Notes under the pieces: generated by a model
Told to the model about the DNA's origin: nothing
The model's database searches: none
What the model saw: only the letters and a program-made list of their open reading frames with translations
Position numbers and translations under genes: made by a program
Shown: piece by piece, positions 1 to 6,116 of the stretch
Numbering within the stretch: position 1 is the stretch's first letter
Layout: each line of letters starts with the position of its first letter
Origin: GCA-003244245 sp036279835
Lineage (GTDB): Bacteria > Actinomycetota > Actinomycetes > Mycobacteriales > Pseudonocardiaceae
Direction: 5' to 3'
Assembly: GCA_036279835.1 (NCBI GenBank)
Contig: DASUII010000096.1
Coordinates: forward strand, 1 to 6,460
DNA: 6,460 nucleotides

Positions 1-1024
1 TACCGCGGACGCCTCGCTGGATCTGCGGGCCAACCCCGACATGGAAGCCCAGGGGGTGGCGATCGAAGCGCATCTGGACCGCGGTCGTGGTCCGGTGGCG
101 ACGGTGCTGGTGCAACGGGGCACGCTTCGGGTCGGTGACTCAGTGGTCGCGGGTGACGCCTACGGCCGGGTCCGCCGGATGGTCGACGAACACGGCGATG
201 ACGTCATCGAAGCGCTGCCCTCGCGACCGGTGCAGGTCCACGGGTTCACTTCGGTGCCGGGGGCGGGGGATAACTTCCTCGTCGTTGAGGAGGACCGCAT
301 CGCCCGCCAGATCGCCGACCGCCGGCGCACTCGGGAGCGCAACGCCGACCTCGCCTCACGACGTCGTCGGGTCAGCCTGGAGGACCTGGACCAGGCTCTC
401 AAGGAGACCAGCGAACTCAACCTGATCCTCAAGGGCGACAACTCCGGAACCGTGGAGGCCCTGGAGGACGCCCTGATGAAGATCGACGTGGGCGAAGAGG
501 TGGAGCTGCGGGTGATCCACCGCGGCGTCGGTGGCATCACTGAGGGCGACGTCAACCTCGCCATCGCGGACAACACCATCGTGCTCGGGTTCAACGTCCG
601 GGCCGACGGTAAGGCCACTGCACTGGCGAACCGCGAGGGTGTGGAGATCCGCTATTACTCGGTGATCTACCAGGCGATCGATGAGATCGAGCAGGCGCTG
701 AAGGGCCTGCTCAAGCCGGAGTACGAGGAGGTAGCGCTGGGCCGCGCCGAGGTCCGCGAGGTCTTCCGGTCCTCCCGGGTCGGCACTATCGCCGGCTGCA
801 TGGTCACCTCAGGGGAGATCAAGCGCAACGCCAAGGCCCGGCTTCTTCGGGACAACGTGGTGGTCCGCGAGGACTTCACGGTGTCCTCGTTGCGCCGGTT
901 CAAGGATGACGCATCCTCGGTCCGGGAAGGTTTCGAGTGTGGCATCACGCTCTCGTCCTTCCACGACCTCCGGGTCGGCGATGAGATCGAGACCTACGAG
1001 ATGCGGGAGAAGCCTCGCGCCTGA
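1..1024 (+). CDS. infB: Translation initiation factor IF-2, C-terminal part (5' end outside window)
   Basis: IF2 is the GTPase that brings fMet-tRNA to the 30S P site and promotes 50S joining. The window holds about the last 340 residues, and the frame is open from base 2, so the gene starts to the left and the G domain is not visible. The domain II beta-barrel comes first (about nt 41-295; EAHLDRGRGPVATVLVQRG). A charged linker rich in Arg and Glu follows (about 300-400). Domain C1 lies at about 420-700, with GVGGITEGD at 524-550 and GFNVRAD after it. Domain C2, which binds the fMet end of the initiator tRNA, lies at about 725-1015, with AGCMVT, SLRRFKDD (887-910) and ECGI (935-946). The C terminus (YEMREKPRA) is where actinobacterial IF2 normally ends, so the 3' end is intact. 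The next genes, ylxP and rbfA, are its usual neighbours. Identification is secure. Confidence 0.98.
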   Translation, partial: TADASLDLRANPDMEAQGVAIEAHLDRGRGPVATVLVQRGTLRVGDSVVAGDAYGRVRRMVDEHGDDVIEALPSRPVQVHGFTSVPGAGDNFLVVEEDRIARQIADRRRTRERNADLASRRRRVSLEDLDQALKETSELNLILKGDNSGTVEALEDALMKIDVGEEVELRVIHRGVGGITEGDVNLAIADNTIVLGFNVRADGKATALANREGVEIRYYSVIYQAIDEIEQALKGLLKPEYEEVALGRAEVREVFRSSRVGTIAGCMVTSGEIKRNAKARLLRDNVVVREDFTVSSLRRFKDDASSVREGFECGITLSSFHDLRVGDEIETYEMREKPRA

Positions 1025-1074
1025 TCGTTGCCGGGGTTGGTGGCCCACCAAGGACCACCAACCCCGGCAACGAT
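1024..1074 (+). terminator. Perfect 20-bp stem-loop at the infB stop codon
   Basis: The left arm (1024-1043) and right arm (1055-1074) are exact reverse complements over 20 bp, with an 11-nt loop (1044-1054). The stem is GC-rich and its first base is the A of the infB TGA. No T-run follows (the next bases are gatcttcc), so this is not a canonical Rho-independent terminator. U-less hairpins of this kind are often assigned to termination, or to 3'-end protection of mRNA, in actinobacteria. A 7-bp palindrome within it (1037-1043 with 1045-1051) could form a smaller competing hairpin. The inverted repeat is seen directly; its role as terminator or attenuator is inference. Confidence 0.6.
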
Positions 1075-1095
1075 GATCTTCCAGACCACCAACCC
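1053..1095 (+). repeat. 12-bp direct repeat in the infB-ylxP spacer
   Basis: The word gaccaccaaccc occurs at 1053-1064 and again at 1084-1095. The first copy supplies much of the right arm of the 20-bp stem. The second copy can therefore also pair with the left arm (1034-1043 with 1086-1095, 10 bp), which would be an alternative but weaker fold. The repeat is visible by eye; any regulatory meaning is inferred. Confidence 0.7.
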
Positions 1096-1110
1096 TGGGC
1101 GCGGTGGTCT
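1083..1110 (+). other. Second hairpin in the infB-ylxP spacer
   Basis: agaccacc at 1083-1090 is the exact reverse complement of ggtggtct at 1103-1110, giving an 8-bp stem with a 12-nt loop. It lies directly downstream of the 20-bp stem and abuts the third hairpin, sharing base 1110. It has no T-tract. A role as a secondary terminator or mRNA structure is possible but untested. Confidence 0.55.
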
Positions 1111-1135
1111 TCACCAGCTACCAACGGGTGGTGAA
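1110..1135 (+). promoter_or_regulatory. Hairpin covering the translation start region of ylxP
   Basis: ttcacca (1110-1116) is the exact reverse complement of tggtgaa (1129-1135), a 7-bp stem with a 12-nt loop that ends two bases before the GTG start at 1138. The only purine-rich stretch upstream of that start (gggtggtga, 1126-1134) lies largely in the loop edge and the right arm. Folding could therefore limit ribosome access. This is inference from base pairing. The stem is short, and GGTG/CACC words are frequent in this spacer. Confidence 0.4.
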
Positions 1136-1137
1136 CG

Positions 1138-1434
1138 GTGTACGTCGGCGCTGTGGAGTTGGACGTGCTGTTCGGCGAGGTTCACTCCTTGAAGCAGAAG
1201 CGCTCGCTGGTCCGACCGGTGATCGCCGAGCTCCGGCGGCGCTTCGAAGTCGCGGCGGCCGAGGCCGGGCACGTGGACCTGCACCGACGATCGTTGATCG
1301 GGGTCGCCGCCGTCGCCGCCGACGCGGGCCATGTGCGAGAGGTGCTCGACGCATGCGAGCGCTTGGTCGCCGGGCGGGCGGAGCTGGACCTGCTGTCGGC
1401 CCGGCACCGGATAATGGGTCCAGATGATGACTAG
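1138..1434 (+). CDS. ylxP: YlxP / DUF503 family protein
   Basis: This small soluble protein of 98 residues belongs to the DUF503 (YlxP) family, which sits between infB and rbfA in many bacteria, including Bacillus. Its biochemical role is not firmly established; its location suggests a part in ribosome biogenesis or translation. Family-typical stretches are MYVGAVELDVLFGEVHSLKQ (residues 1-20), KRSLVRPVIAELRRRF (21-36), GHVDLHRRSLIGVA (44-57) and ADAGHVREVLDACER (61-75), with a C-terminal ELDLLSARHRIMG. The start is well bounded: an in-frame TGA at 1132-1134 lies one codon upstream of GTG 1138, and MYVGA is the usual N terminus. No strong Shine-Dalgarno sequence is visible. The gene is followed after 40 nt by rbfA, probably on the same transcript. 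Confidence 0.93.
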   Translation: MYVGAVELDVLFGEVHSLKQKRSLVRPVIAELRRRFEVAAAEAGHVDLHRRSLIGVAAVAADAGHVREVLDACERLVAGRAELDLLSARHRIMGPDDD

Positions 1435-1457
1435 CGCGCCAAACGACCATGAAAAGC

Positions 1458-1464
1458 GAGAGGA
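1458..1464 (+). promoter_or_regulatory. Ribosome binding site that fixes the rbfA start
   Basis: The purine run gagagga lies 10 nt upstream of ATG 1475 and is the best Shine-Dalgarno match in this junction. It supports ATG 1475 over the upstream in-frame ATGs at 1424 and 1427, which overlap the end of ylxP and would add 17 or 16 residues not typical of RbfA. Confidence 0.6.
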
Positions 1465-1474
1465 CAACGCTGCG

Positions 1475-1927
1475 ATGGCCGACCCCCCACGGGCTCGCCG
1501 GCTCGCCAAACGGATCGCCAAGATCGTCGCGTCCGGCTTGGAACATGAAGTCAAAGATCCACGGTTGACGATGGTGACGATCACTGATGCGAAGGTCACC
1601 GGAGATCTTCGGGACGCGACGGTCTACTACACGGTGCTCGGCGAGACCGTCGATACGCCGCCGGATACCGCCGGAGCAGCCGCCGCACTGGCGAGTGCGA
1701 CCGGAGTCTTGCGTTCCCTTGTCGGACGTGGAACAGGCGTCCGGTTCACCCCTACCCTGACCTTCCGCTGCGACGACATCCCGGACGGGGTGCGCCGGAT
1801 CGACGAGTTGTTGGCCAAGGCGCACGAGGTCGACGCGAAGGTCGCCCGCATTGCCGCGGACGCGTCGCCCGCCGGTGAGCCCGACCCGTACCGCCCACCA
1901 CGGGACATTGCCGCAGACGATGACTGA
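1475..1927 (+). CDS. rbfA: Ribosome-binding factor A
   Basis: RbfA is a single KH-fold protein that binds the 30S subunit near the 5' end of 16S rRNA helix 1 and is needed for late 30S maturation and cold adaptation. The product has 150 residues, normal for an actinobacterial RbfA with a short acidic tail. Visible hallmarks are MADPPRARRLAKRI at the N terminus, KDPRL (residues 27-31), VTITDAKVTGDLRDATVYY (34-52), the GTGVRFTPTLTF strand (86-97) and RIDELL (108-113). The tail (PAGEPDPYRPPRDIAADDD) is disordered-looking and acidic, as in relatives. The start at ATG 1475 is chosen from homology and the gagagga ribosome site. The stop overlaps the start of the next gene (1920-1927), which suggests translational coupling. 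Confidence 0.97.
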   Translation: MADPPRARRLAKRIAKIVASGLEHEVKDPRLTMVTITDAKVTGDLRDATVYYTVLGETVDTPPDTAGAAAALASATGVLRSLVGRGTGVRFTPTLTFRCDDIPDGVRRIDELLAKAHEVDAKVARIAADASPAGEPDPYRPPRDIAADDD

Positions 1928-2924
1928 CCGCCGCCGCGACCGGGACTTGTGGGATCTGGAGCTAGCCGCCGCCGCGGAGCTCATCCGCCGGGCCAGGGAC
2001 GTCACATTGGTTGCCCATGTGCAACCCGACGCCGACGCGCTGGGTAGCGCGCTGGCTCTGGGCATGGCACTTCGCCAGCGCGGCGCCACGGTGCGGGTTA
2101 CTTTCGGTGATCCGGGCCAGACCCCGCAATCGCTGCGGGCGTTGGACGTCGCCGATCTCGTCGTGTCGCCGGAACAGGTGCCGGCGCGGCCGGAGCTGCT
2201 CGTCGCCCTGGACACGGCGAGTCGGAGCCGGCTGGGCTGCCTCGCGGACCGGGTGGACACCGCCGGCGCTGTGCTCGTGATCGACCACCATGCCACCAAC
2301 GGTGGATTCGGAACCCACCATCTGGTGGATGCCAGGGCGGAGGCTACCGCGGTGCTCGTGCTGGAGCTGCTAGACGAGCTGGAGATACCGGTGGACGAGC
2401 CGATTGCGCGTTGCCTTTACGCCGGTCTGGTCACCGACACCAGCTGCTTTCGCCGCGCTGACCCCGGAACCCACGCGATCGCTGCCCGGCTGCTGGCGGC
2501 GGGCGTTGATCCCGACGCCACCACCCGGGAACTGCTGGACACCCATCCCTTCGGCTGGTTGGCCATGCTGGGGGCGGTCCTCGGTCGGGCCCGATTCGAG
2601 CCCGCATCGGCCCAGGGCCTGGGCCTGGTGCACACCACGGTGCGGTTGACTGACACAGCGGGCCTGCGTCGCGAGGAGGTCGAAGCCGTGGTGGATCTCG
2701 TGCGGACCACTTCGGAGGCCGAGGTCGCGGCGGTGGTCAAGGAAGCCGGCCCGGACCGGTGGGCGGTGTCGCTGCGCGCTAAGCAGCGCCTCGATGTCTC
2801 CGCCGCCGCGGCCGAGTTCGGCGGTGGTGGCCACCGCCTCGCGGCTGGTTTCGCGGCCGACGGCAGTGCCGAGGACGTGCTGGACGCGCTGCGCCGCGCC
2901 CTGCACCGCGCGCCCCTGGCCTGA
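1920..2924 (+). CDS. nrnA: DHH/DHHA1 phosphoesterase, NrnA / pAp-phosphatase / c-di-AMP hydrolase type
   Basis: This 334-residue two-domain DHH phosphoesterase belongs to the family of Bacillus NrnA and mycobacterial Rv2837c. Those enzymes hydrolyse short oligoribonucleotides, 3'-phosphoadenosine 5'-phosphate and, in mycobacteria, c-di-AMP or its products. The Mn-binding DHH domain shows HVQPDADALGS (H33, D37, D39), ALDTA (D98), the signature VIDHHATN (D122, H123, H124) and GLVTDTSCFR (D173). The C-terminal DHHA1 substrate domain carries GGGGHRLAAGF (301-311). All expected metal ligands are present, so it is probably active; which substrate matters in vivo cannot be read from sequence. ATG 1920 is preferred over in-frame upstream starts (from 1851) because those lie inside rbfA. 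It overlaps the rbfA stop by 8 bp (ATGACTGA), implying coupled translation. A neighbour of rbfA in most actinobacteria. Confidence 0.95.
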   Translation: MTDRRRDRDLWDLELAAAAELIRRARDVTLVAHVQPDADALGSALALGMALRQRGATVRVTFGDPGQTPQSLRALDVADLVVSPEQVPARPELLVALDTASRSRLGCLADRVDTAGAVLVIDHHATNGGFGTHHLVDARAEATAVLVLELLDELEIPVDEPIARCLYAGLVTDTSCFRRADPGTHAIAARLLAAGVDPDATTRELLDTHPFGWLAMLGAVLGRARFEPASAQGLGLVHTTVRLTDTAGLRREEVEAVVDLVRTTSEAEVAAVVKEAGPDRWAVSLRAKQRLDVSAAAAEFGGGGHRLAAGFAADGSAEDVLDALRRALHRAPLA

Positions 2925-2995
2925 CCCGGGCATACCGCGCCCGCAACGTCGCGCCGTTGGAGTTCGGTAAGGTCAGCTGCCCGCCACGGAAGCGC

Positions 2996-3023
2996 AACCG
3001 CCACCGTCGCCAAACCGCCACCG
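2996..3023 (+). repeat. 11-bp direct repeat in the leader of the acyl-CoA dehydrogenase-like gene
   Basis: aaccgccaccg is present at 2996-3006 and 3013-3023, a 17-bp period, 24 bp before the proposed ATG. It could be a regulator half-site pair or simple sequence drift in a C-rich leader. Only the repetition itself is certain. Confidence 0.4.
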
Positions 3024-3035
3024 CCTCGAAACCGT

Positions 3036-3041
3036 GGGAGA
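3036..3041 (+). promoter_or_regulatory. Ribosome binding site of the acyl-CoA dehydrogenase-like gene
   Basis: gggaga ends 5 nt before ATG 3047. It is the clearest Shine-Dalgarno match in the spacer and supports this start over the in-frame TTG at 2957. Confidence 0.6.
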
Positions 3042-3046
3042 CAGTC

Positions 3047-4228
3047 ATGGGTATCGCGCCAGAATTTCCGGTGACCGCAACGCGCTACGAGTCGGTGCTG
3101 TCGGCCGTCATCGAGCGATCGATCGGTCCGCAAGCCGCCGAGATCGACCGTTCCGGGGCTTTTCCACGCGAGGGTGTGCAGGCCCTCGGGGACGCTGGGC
3201 TGCTCGGCCTGCTCAGCGCGCCCAATGTCGGCGGCGGTGGCGAGTCACTCGCGGCGGCCGCGCAGGTCATCGAGACGGTGGGTGCCAGGTGCGCCTCGAC
3301 GGCCACAGTGGTGTTGATGCACTATGCGGCGGTCGCCGTCATCGAAGCCCACGGGCCGCAGGACATCCGTCGCCTGATCGCCCGCGGCGATCATCTGAGC
3401 AGCCTGGCATTCTCCGAGGTCGGCTCCCGCAGCCACATCTGGGAGCCGATGGGTACTGCCAAAGCCGGTGACGGCGACACCGTCGCGCTCGATGCCCGCA
3501 AGAGCTGGGTGACCTCCGCCGGGCACGCCGACAGCTACGTGTGGTCGAGCCGGCCGCTGGCTCACCAGGAAAAGGTTGCAGGGGGCGCCATGACCCTGTG
3601 GCTGGTACCTAGCAAGGCGGCCGGTTTGCGAGTGGCGGCCAAGTTCGACGGCCTGGGCCTGCGCGGCAGCGCCTCCAGCCCGGTGTCCGGGGTGAATGTG
3701 GTGGTGCCTGCCAACGCCCGGCTAGGCGACGACGGAGCGGGATGGGACATCGCAATGGCCACCGCATTGCCAACCTTCCTGGTACTCAACGCGGCACTGT
3801 CACTGGGCATCATGGAAGCACTGGTCGCCGAAGCCGGCGCACACCTCGCCCGCAGCCGACTGCAGCATCTCGACCAGACGCTGGCCGAGCAGCCAGTCTC
3901 CCGGGCGGCACTAGCCCGGCTGCGCATCCGGACCGACAGCGTTCGGGCGTTCCTGCGGGACACCCTGGCGGCCCTGAGTACCGGGCGTGACGATGCGGCC
4001 CTTCGGGTGCTGGAGGTCAAGGCGGTCGCGGCGGAGGCGGCAGCAGAGGTCGCCGACGGGGCGCTGCAGTTGTGCGGCGGCGCCGCGTTTCGCAAGGAGC
4101 TCGCCATCGAGCGGTTGTTCCGCGATGCGCTCGCGGCCCGGGTGATGGCGCCCACCACCGAGGCGTTGCACGACTTCGTCGGTCGGACCTGCCTAGGGCT
4201 GCCGCTGTTCGACGCACCAGGTGCGTGA
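3047..4228 (+). CDS. Acyl-CoA dehydrogenase-superfamily flavoprotein, atypical active site
   Basis: The 393-residue product has the full three-domain acyl-CoA dehydrogenase layout. The N-terminal helical part covers about 1-115. The middle beta domain has LAFSEVGSRSH (120-130), the counterpart of the family's TEPxxGSD, then SWVTSAGHAD (153-162) and LGLRGSASSPVSGV (203-216). The C-terminal helical domain includes LQLCGGAAFRKELAIERLFRD (340-360). By eye, the usual catalytic glutamate (EGTSE of MCAD-type enzymes) aligns with Ala368 in MAPTTEALHDF, and the isovaleryl-CoA-type alternative aligns with Thr243. The usual FGxPL helix motif is also missing. It may thus be a divergent dehydrogenase, a group-D flavin monooxygenase-like enzyme or something else; the substrate is unknown. 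ATG 3047 is chosen for GGGAGA at 3036-3041. It sits between nrnA and truB, where mycobacteria carry a MATE-type transporter gene, and looks like a lineage-specific insertion. Confidence 0.88.
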   Translation: MGIAPEFPVTATRYESVLSAVIERSIGPQAAEIDRSGAFPREGVQALGDAGLLGLLSAPNVGGGGESLAAAAQVIETVGARCASTATVVLMHYAAVAVIEAHGPQDIRRLIARGDHLSSLAFSEVGSRSHIWEPMGTAKAGDGDTVALDARKSWVTSAGHADSYVWSSRPLAHQEKVAGGAMTLWLVPSKAAGLRVAAKFDGLGLRGSASSPVSGVNVVVPANARLGDDGAGWDIAMATALPTFLVLNAALSLGIMEALVAEAGAHLARSRLQHLDQTLAEQPVSRAALARLRIRTDSVRAFLRDTLAALSTGRDDAALRVLEVKAVAAEAAAEVADGALQLCGGAAFRKELAIERLFRDALAARVMAPTTEALHDFVGRTCLGLPLFDAPGA

Positions 4229-4253
4229 CGGCGCGGGTAGCGCCGGCGACGTC

Positions 4254-5147
4254 ATGACTGCCGTGTTGGCGCCTGGTGGCCTGGTGGTGGTGGACAAGCC
4301 GGCCGGGATGACGTCGCATGACGTCGTCGCCCGGCTGCGCCGGTTGCTGGGCACCCGCAGGATCGGGCACGCCGGCACCCTGGACCCGATGGCCACCGGC
4401 GTGCTGGTGTGCGGCGTGCAGCGGGCCACCAAGCTGCTGGCGCATCTCCCGCTGGAACCGAAGGTCTACCGCGCCACGGTGCGTCTGGGCATGTCCACCA
4501 ACACCGACGACGCCGAAGGTGAGTGCAGCTACGGCGCCGATGCCTCCACGGTGGATGAGCAGGAGATCCTCTCGGGCATCGCGGATCTGCGCGGCGCGAT
4601 CGAGCAGGTTCCCAGCACGGTGAGCGCGGTCAAGGTTGCCGGCAAGCGGGCCTATGCGCTGGCTCGAGCCGGTGAGCAGGTCTTGTTGCCCGCCCGTCCG
4701 GTGACCGTGTCCCGGTTCGAGCTCGTCGCCCTGCGTCGTGGCGACGCCGTGACCGACCTCGACGTGCTGGTGGAATGCAGCGGTGGCACCTACGTACGGG
4801 CGCTGGCCAGGGACCTCGGGGCGGCGCTGGCTGTCGGGGGGCATCTCACCGCGCTGCGCCGCACTTGGGTGGGCCCCTACGGTGTGGACGTCGCCCGCAC
4901 GCTGGAGGAACTGGCGGCCCAACCGCGGTTGGGGGCGGACCTCGACGAAGTGGTGGCCTCCGTGTTCAGCCACCGCACCGTGGACAGCCAGCAGGCCTGG
5001 GTATTAGCTCATGGTGGATCGTTGCCTGCGGTCGGGCTGACCGCAACGCACGCCGCGATCGACCCGGATGGGCACGCCGTCGCGCTGCTCACCGAGCGCG
5101 ACGGCCACGCCCGGCCGGTCCTGGTGCTACGCCCCGCGGGCGACTGA
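4254..5147 (+). CDS. truB: tRNA pseudouridine(55) synthase TruB
   Basis: TruB converts U55 in the T-loop of elongator tRNAs to pseudouridine and also acts as a tRNA folding chaperone. The product has 297 residues, a normal actinobacterial length. Motif I is VVVDKPAGMTSHDVV (11-25), followed by GHAGTLDPMATGVL (38-51) with the catalytic Asp44. Then come the conserved Tyr72 (VYRA), SAVKVAGKRAYALAR (124-138), and CSGGTYVRALARDLG (175-189) with Arg182. The C-terminal part (about 235-295) is the small actinobacterial TruB C-domain. ATG 4254 is preferred because MTAVLAPGGLVVVDKPAG is the expected N terminus. GTG 4221, which overlaps the upstream stop by 8 bp, is an in-frame alternative adding 11 residues. 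No strong ribosome site is visible for either. The upstream stop is 25 nt away, so co-transcription with the upstream gene is likely. Confidence 0.97.
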   Translation: MTAVLAPGGLVVVDKPAGMTSHDVVARLRRLLGTRRIGHAGTLDPMATGVLVCGVQRATKLLAHLPLEPKVYRATVRLGMSTNTDDAEGECSYGADASTVDEQEILSGIADLRGAIEQVPSTVSAVKVAGKRAYALARAGEQVLLPARPVTVSRFELVALRRGDAVTDLDVLVECSGGTYVRALARDLGAALAVGGHLTALRRTWVGPYGVDVARTLEELAAQPRLGADLDEVVASVFSHRTVDSQQAWVLAHGGSLPAVGLTATHAAIDPDGHAVALLTERDGHARPVLVLRPAGD

Positions 5148-5175
5148 CTGCGACCGTGCTGTTCTGAGTTAACCT
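5144..5175 (+). promoter_or_regulatory. Possible promoter for ribF (leaderless type)
   Basis: TAACCT at 5170-5175 fits the actinobacterial -10 pattern TAnnnT. A weak -35-like ctgact (5144-5149) lies 20 nt upstream. Transcription from this -10 would start about 5182-5184, next to the GTG at 5184, so the message would be leaderless or nearly so. This fits the absence of any Shine-Dalgarno sequence before ribF. TAnnnT is a short motif and chance matches are common. Confidence 0.3.
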
Positions 5176-5183
5176 CGGTGCTT

Positions 5184-6116
5184 GTGCAGCGCTGGCGCGG
5201 AATAGAGGCCATCCCGAACGGATGGGGCCGCAGTGTGGTCACCATCGGGGTCTTCGACGGGATGCACCGGGGTCACATCCAACTGGTGGGCCACGCGGTG
5301 CGCAGGGCCCGTGAGATGGGTGTCCCCAGCGTAGTGATGACCTTCGACCCGCACCCGTCGGAAGTGGTCCGGCCCGGCAGCCATCCAGCGCAGCTGACGA
5401 CCCTTCGCCGCCGCGCTGATCTGGTCGAACAGCTTGGTGCCGAGGTGTTCCTGGTACTGCCCTTCACCGTCGAATTATCTCGGATGCCAGCCGACGAGTT
5501 CGTCCATACGGTGCTCGTCGAGCGCCTGCACGTGGCGGAAGTGGTGGTGGGTGACAACTTCACTTTCGGGCACAAAGCGGCCGGTGATATCGAGCTGCTG
5601 CGGGCCCTGGGCCGGCGGTTCGGCTTCACCGCCGAAGGCGTGGGGCTGCTTTCCCAAGGCGAGCTGACCTTCTCCTCGACCTACATCCGCTCGTGCATCG
5701 ACGCCGGTGACGTGGTAGCCGCGGGCACCGCCCTGGGCCGCCCGCACCGGGTGGAGGGGATCGTGGTCCGTGGCGACCAGCGTGGCCGCAGCCTGGGTTA
5801 CCCGACGGCGAACCTGTCGACCGCACGGTGTGCCGCGATCCCCGCCGACGGTGTGTACGCGTGCCGTTTCGTGCACCGCTGCCGGGAACTGGCGGCAGCG
5901 GTCTCGATCGGAACGAACCCCACCTTCTCCGGGCGCGAACGCCGGGTGGAGGCATTCGTGCTGGATCTGGACGAAGATTTCTACGGCGAGCGGGTGGCGC
6001 TGGACTTCGTCGAGCGGCTGCGCGGCATGTGCCGCTTCGACACCCCCGAAGAGCTCGTCACCCAGATCGACGACGACGTGGTGCGCACGCGAAAGGCGCT
6101 CGACCGGGCCGGCTGA
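5184..6116 (+). CDS. ribF: Bifunctional riboflavin kinase / FAD synthetase
   Basis: RibF phosphorylates riboflavin to FMN and adenylylates FMN to FAD in the cytoplasm. The product has 310 residues from GTG 5184. The N-terminal nucleotidyltransferase domain has GVFDGMHRGH (22-31), TFDPHP (53-58), GDNFTFGHKAAGD (123-135) and the FSSTYIRS motif (163-170). The C-terminal riboflavin kinase domain has GRPHRVEGIVVRGDQRGR (185-202), GYPTAN (205-210), IPADGVY (219-225), IGTNPTFSG (242-250) and VEAFVLD (255-261), whose Glu256 is at the family's catalytic position. Both activities should be intact. MQRWRG is the usual actinobacterial N terminus, so I prefer GTG 5184; GTG 5178 is an in-frame alternative two codons earlier. 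The last codons (cgggccggctga) match the unit of the tandem repeat that follows. Confidence 0.97.
   Translation: MQRWRGIEAIPNGWGRSVVTIGVFDGMHRGHIQLVGHAVRRAREMGVPSVVMTFDPHPSEVVRPGSHPAQLTTLRRRADLVEQLGAEVFLVLPFTVELSRMPADEFVHTVLVERLHVAEVVVGDNFTFGHKAAGDIELLRALGRRFGFTAEGVGLLSQGELTFSSTYIRSCIDAGDVVAAGTALGRPHRVEGIVVRGDQRGRSLGYPTANLSTARCAAIPADGVYACRFVHRCRELAAAVSIGTNPTFSGRERRVEAFVLDLDEDFYGERVALDFVERLRGMCRFDTPEELVTQIDDDVVRTRKALDRAG

Larger units (their letters stand above)
2925..3046 (+). other. 122-bp spacer before the acyl-CoA dehydrogenase-like gene
   Basis: This is the longest coding-free gap in the window and precedes the one gene foreign to the translation cluster, so an own promoter would be expected here. 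I see a possible -10 hexamer (TAAGGT, 2968-2973; form TAnnnT) but no convincing -35. There is a weak 5-bp inverted repeat (caacg 2944-2948, cgttg 2955-2959) and an 11-bp direct repeat (aaccgccaccg at 2996-3006 and 3013-3023). The frame of the downstream gene is open back to a TTG at 2957, but the encoded stretch is Arg/Lys-rich and unlike the start of an acyl-CoA dehydrogenase, so I treat it as untranslated. Confidence 0.5.

Noticed and set aside
1104..1427. + strand open frame overlapping ylxP in another frame
   Set aside because: Its product is a string of Arg/Gly/Ala with poly-Arg runs, while the ylxP frame in the same place matches DUF503 from end to end.
1424..1474. Upstream in-frame start for rbfA at ATG 1424/1427
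   Set aside because: It would overlap the end of ylxP and add 16-17 residues absent from typical RbfA; gagagga and the MADPPRARR start favour ATG 1475.
1118..2299. Long open frame on the - strand (393 codons) across ylxP, rbfA and the DHH gene
   Set aside because: It lies opposite three well-recognised genes. The product is Arg/Ser/Pro-rich low-complexity sequence with no family resemblance, as expected for antisense frames in very GC-rich DNA.
2957..3046. Thirty-residue N-terminal extension of the acyl-CoA dehydrogenase-like gene from TTG 2957
   Set aside because: TTG is a rare start, the extension is Arg/Lys-rich and unlike the family, and a good ribosome site lies before ATG 3047.
4017..4973. 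Long open frame on the - strand (318 codons) opposite the acyl-CoA dehydrogenase-like gene and truB
   Set aside because: Its composition is His/Gln/Arg/Gly-rich with no recognisable domain, and it covers clear TruB coding sequence on the other strand.
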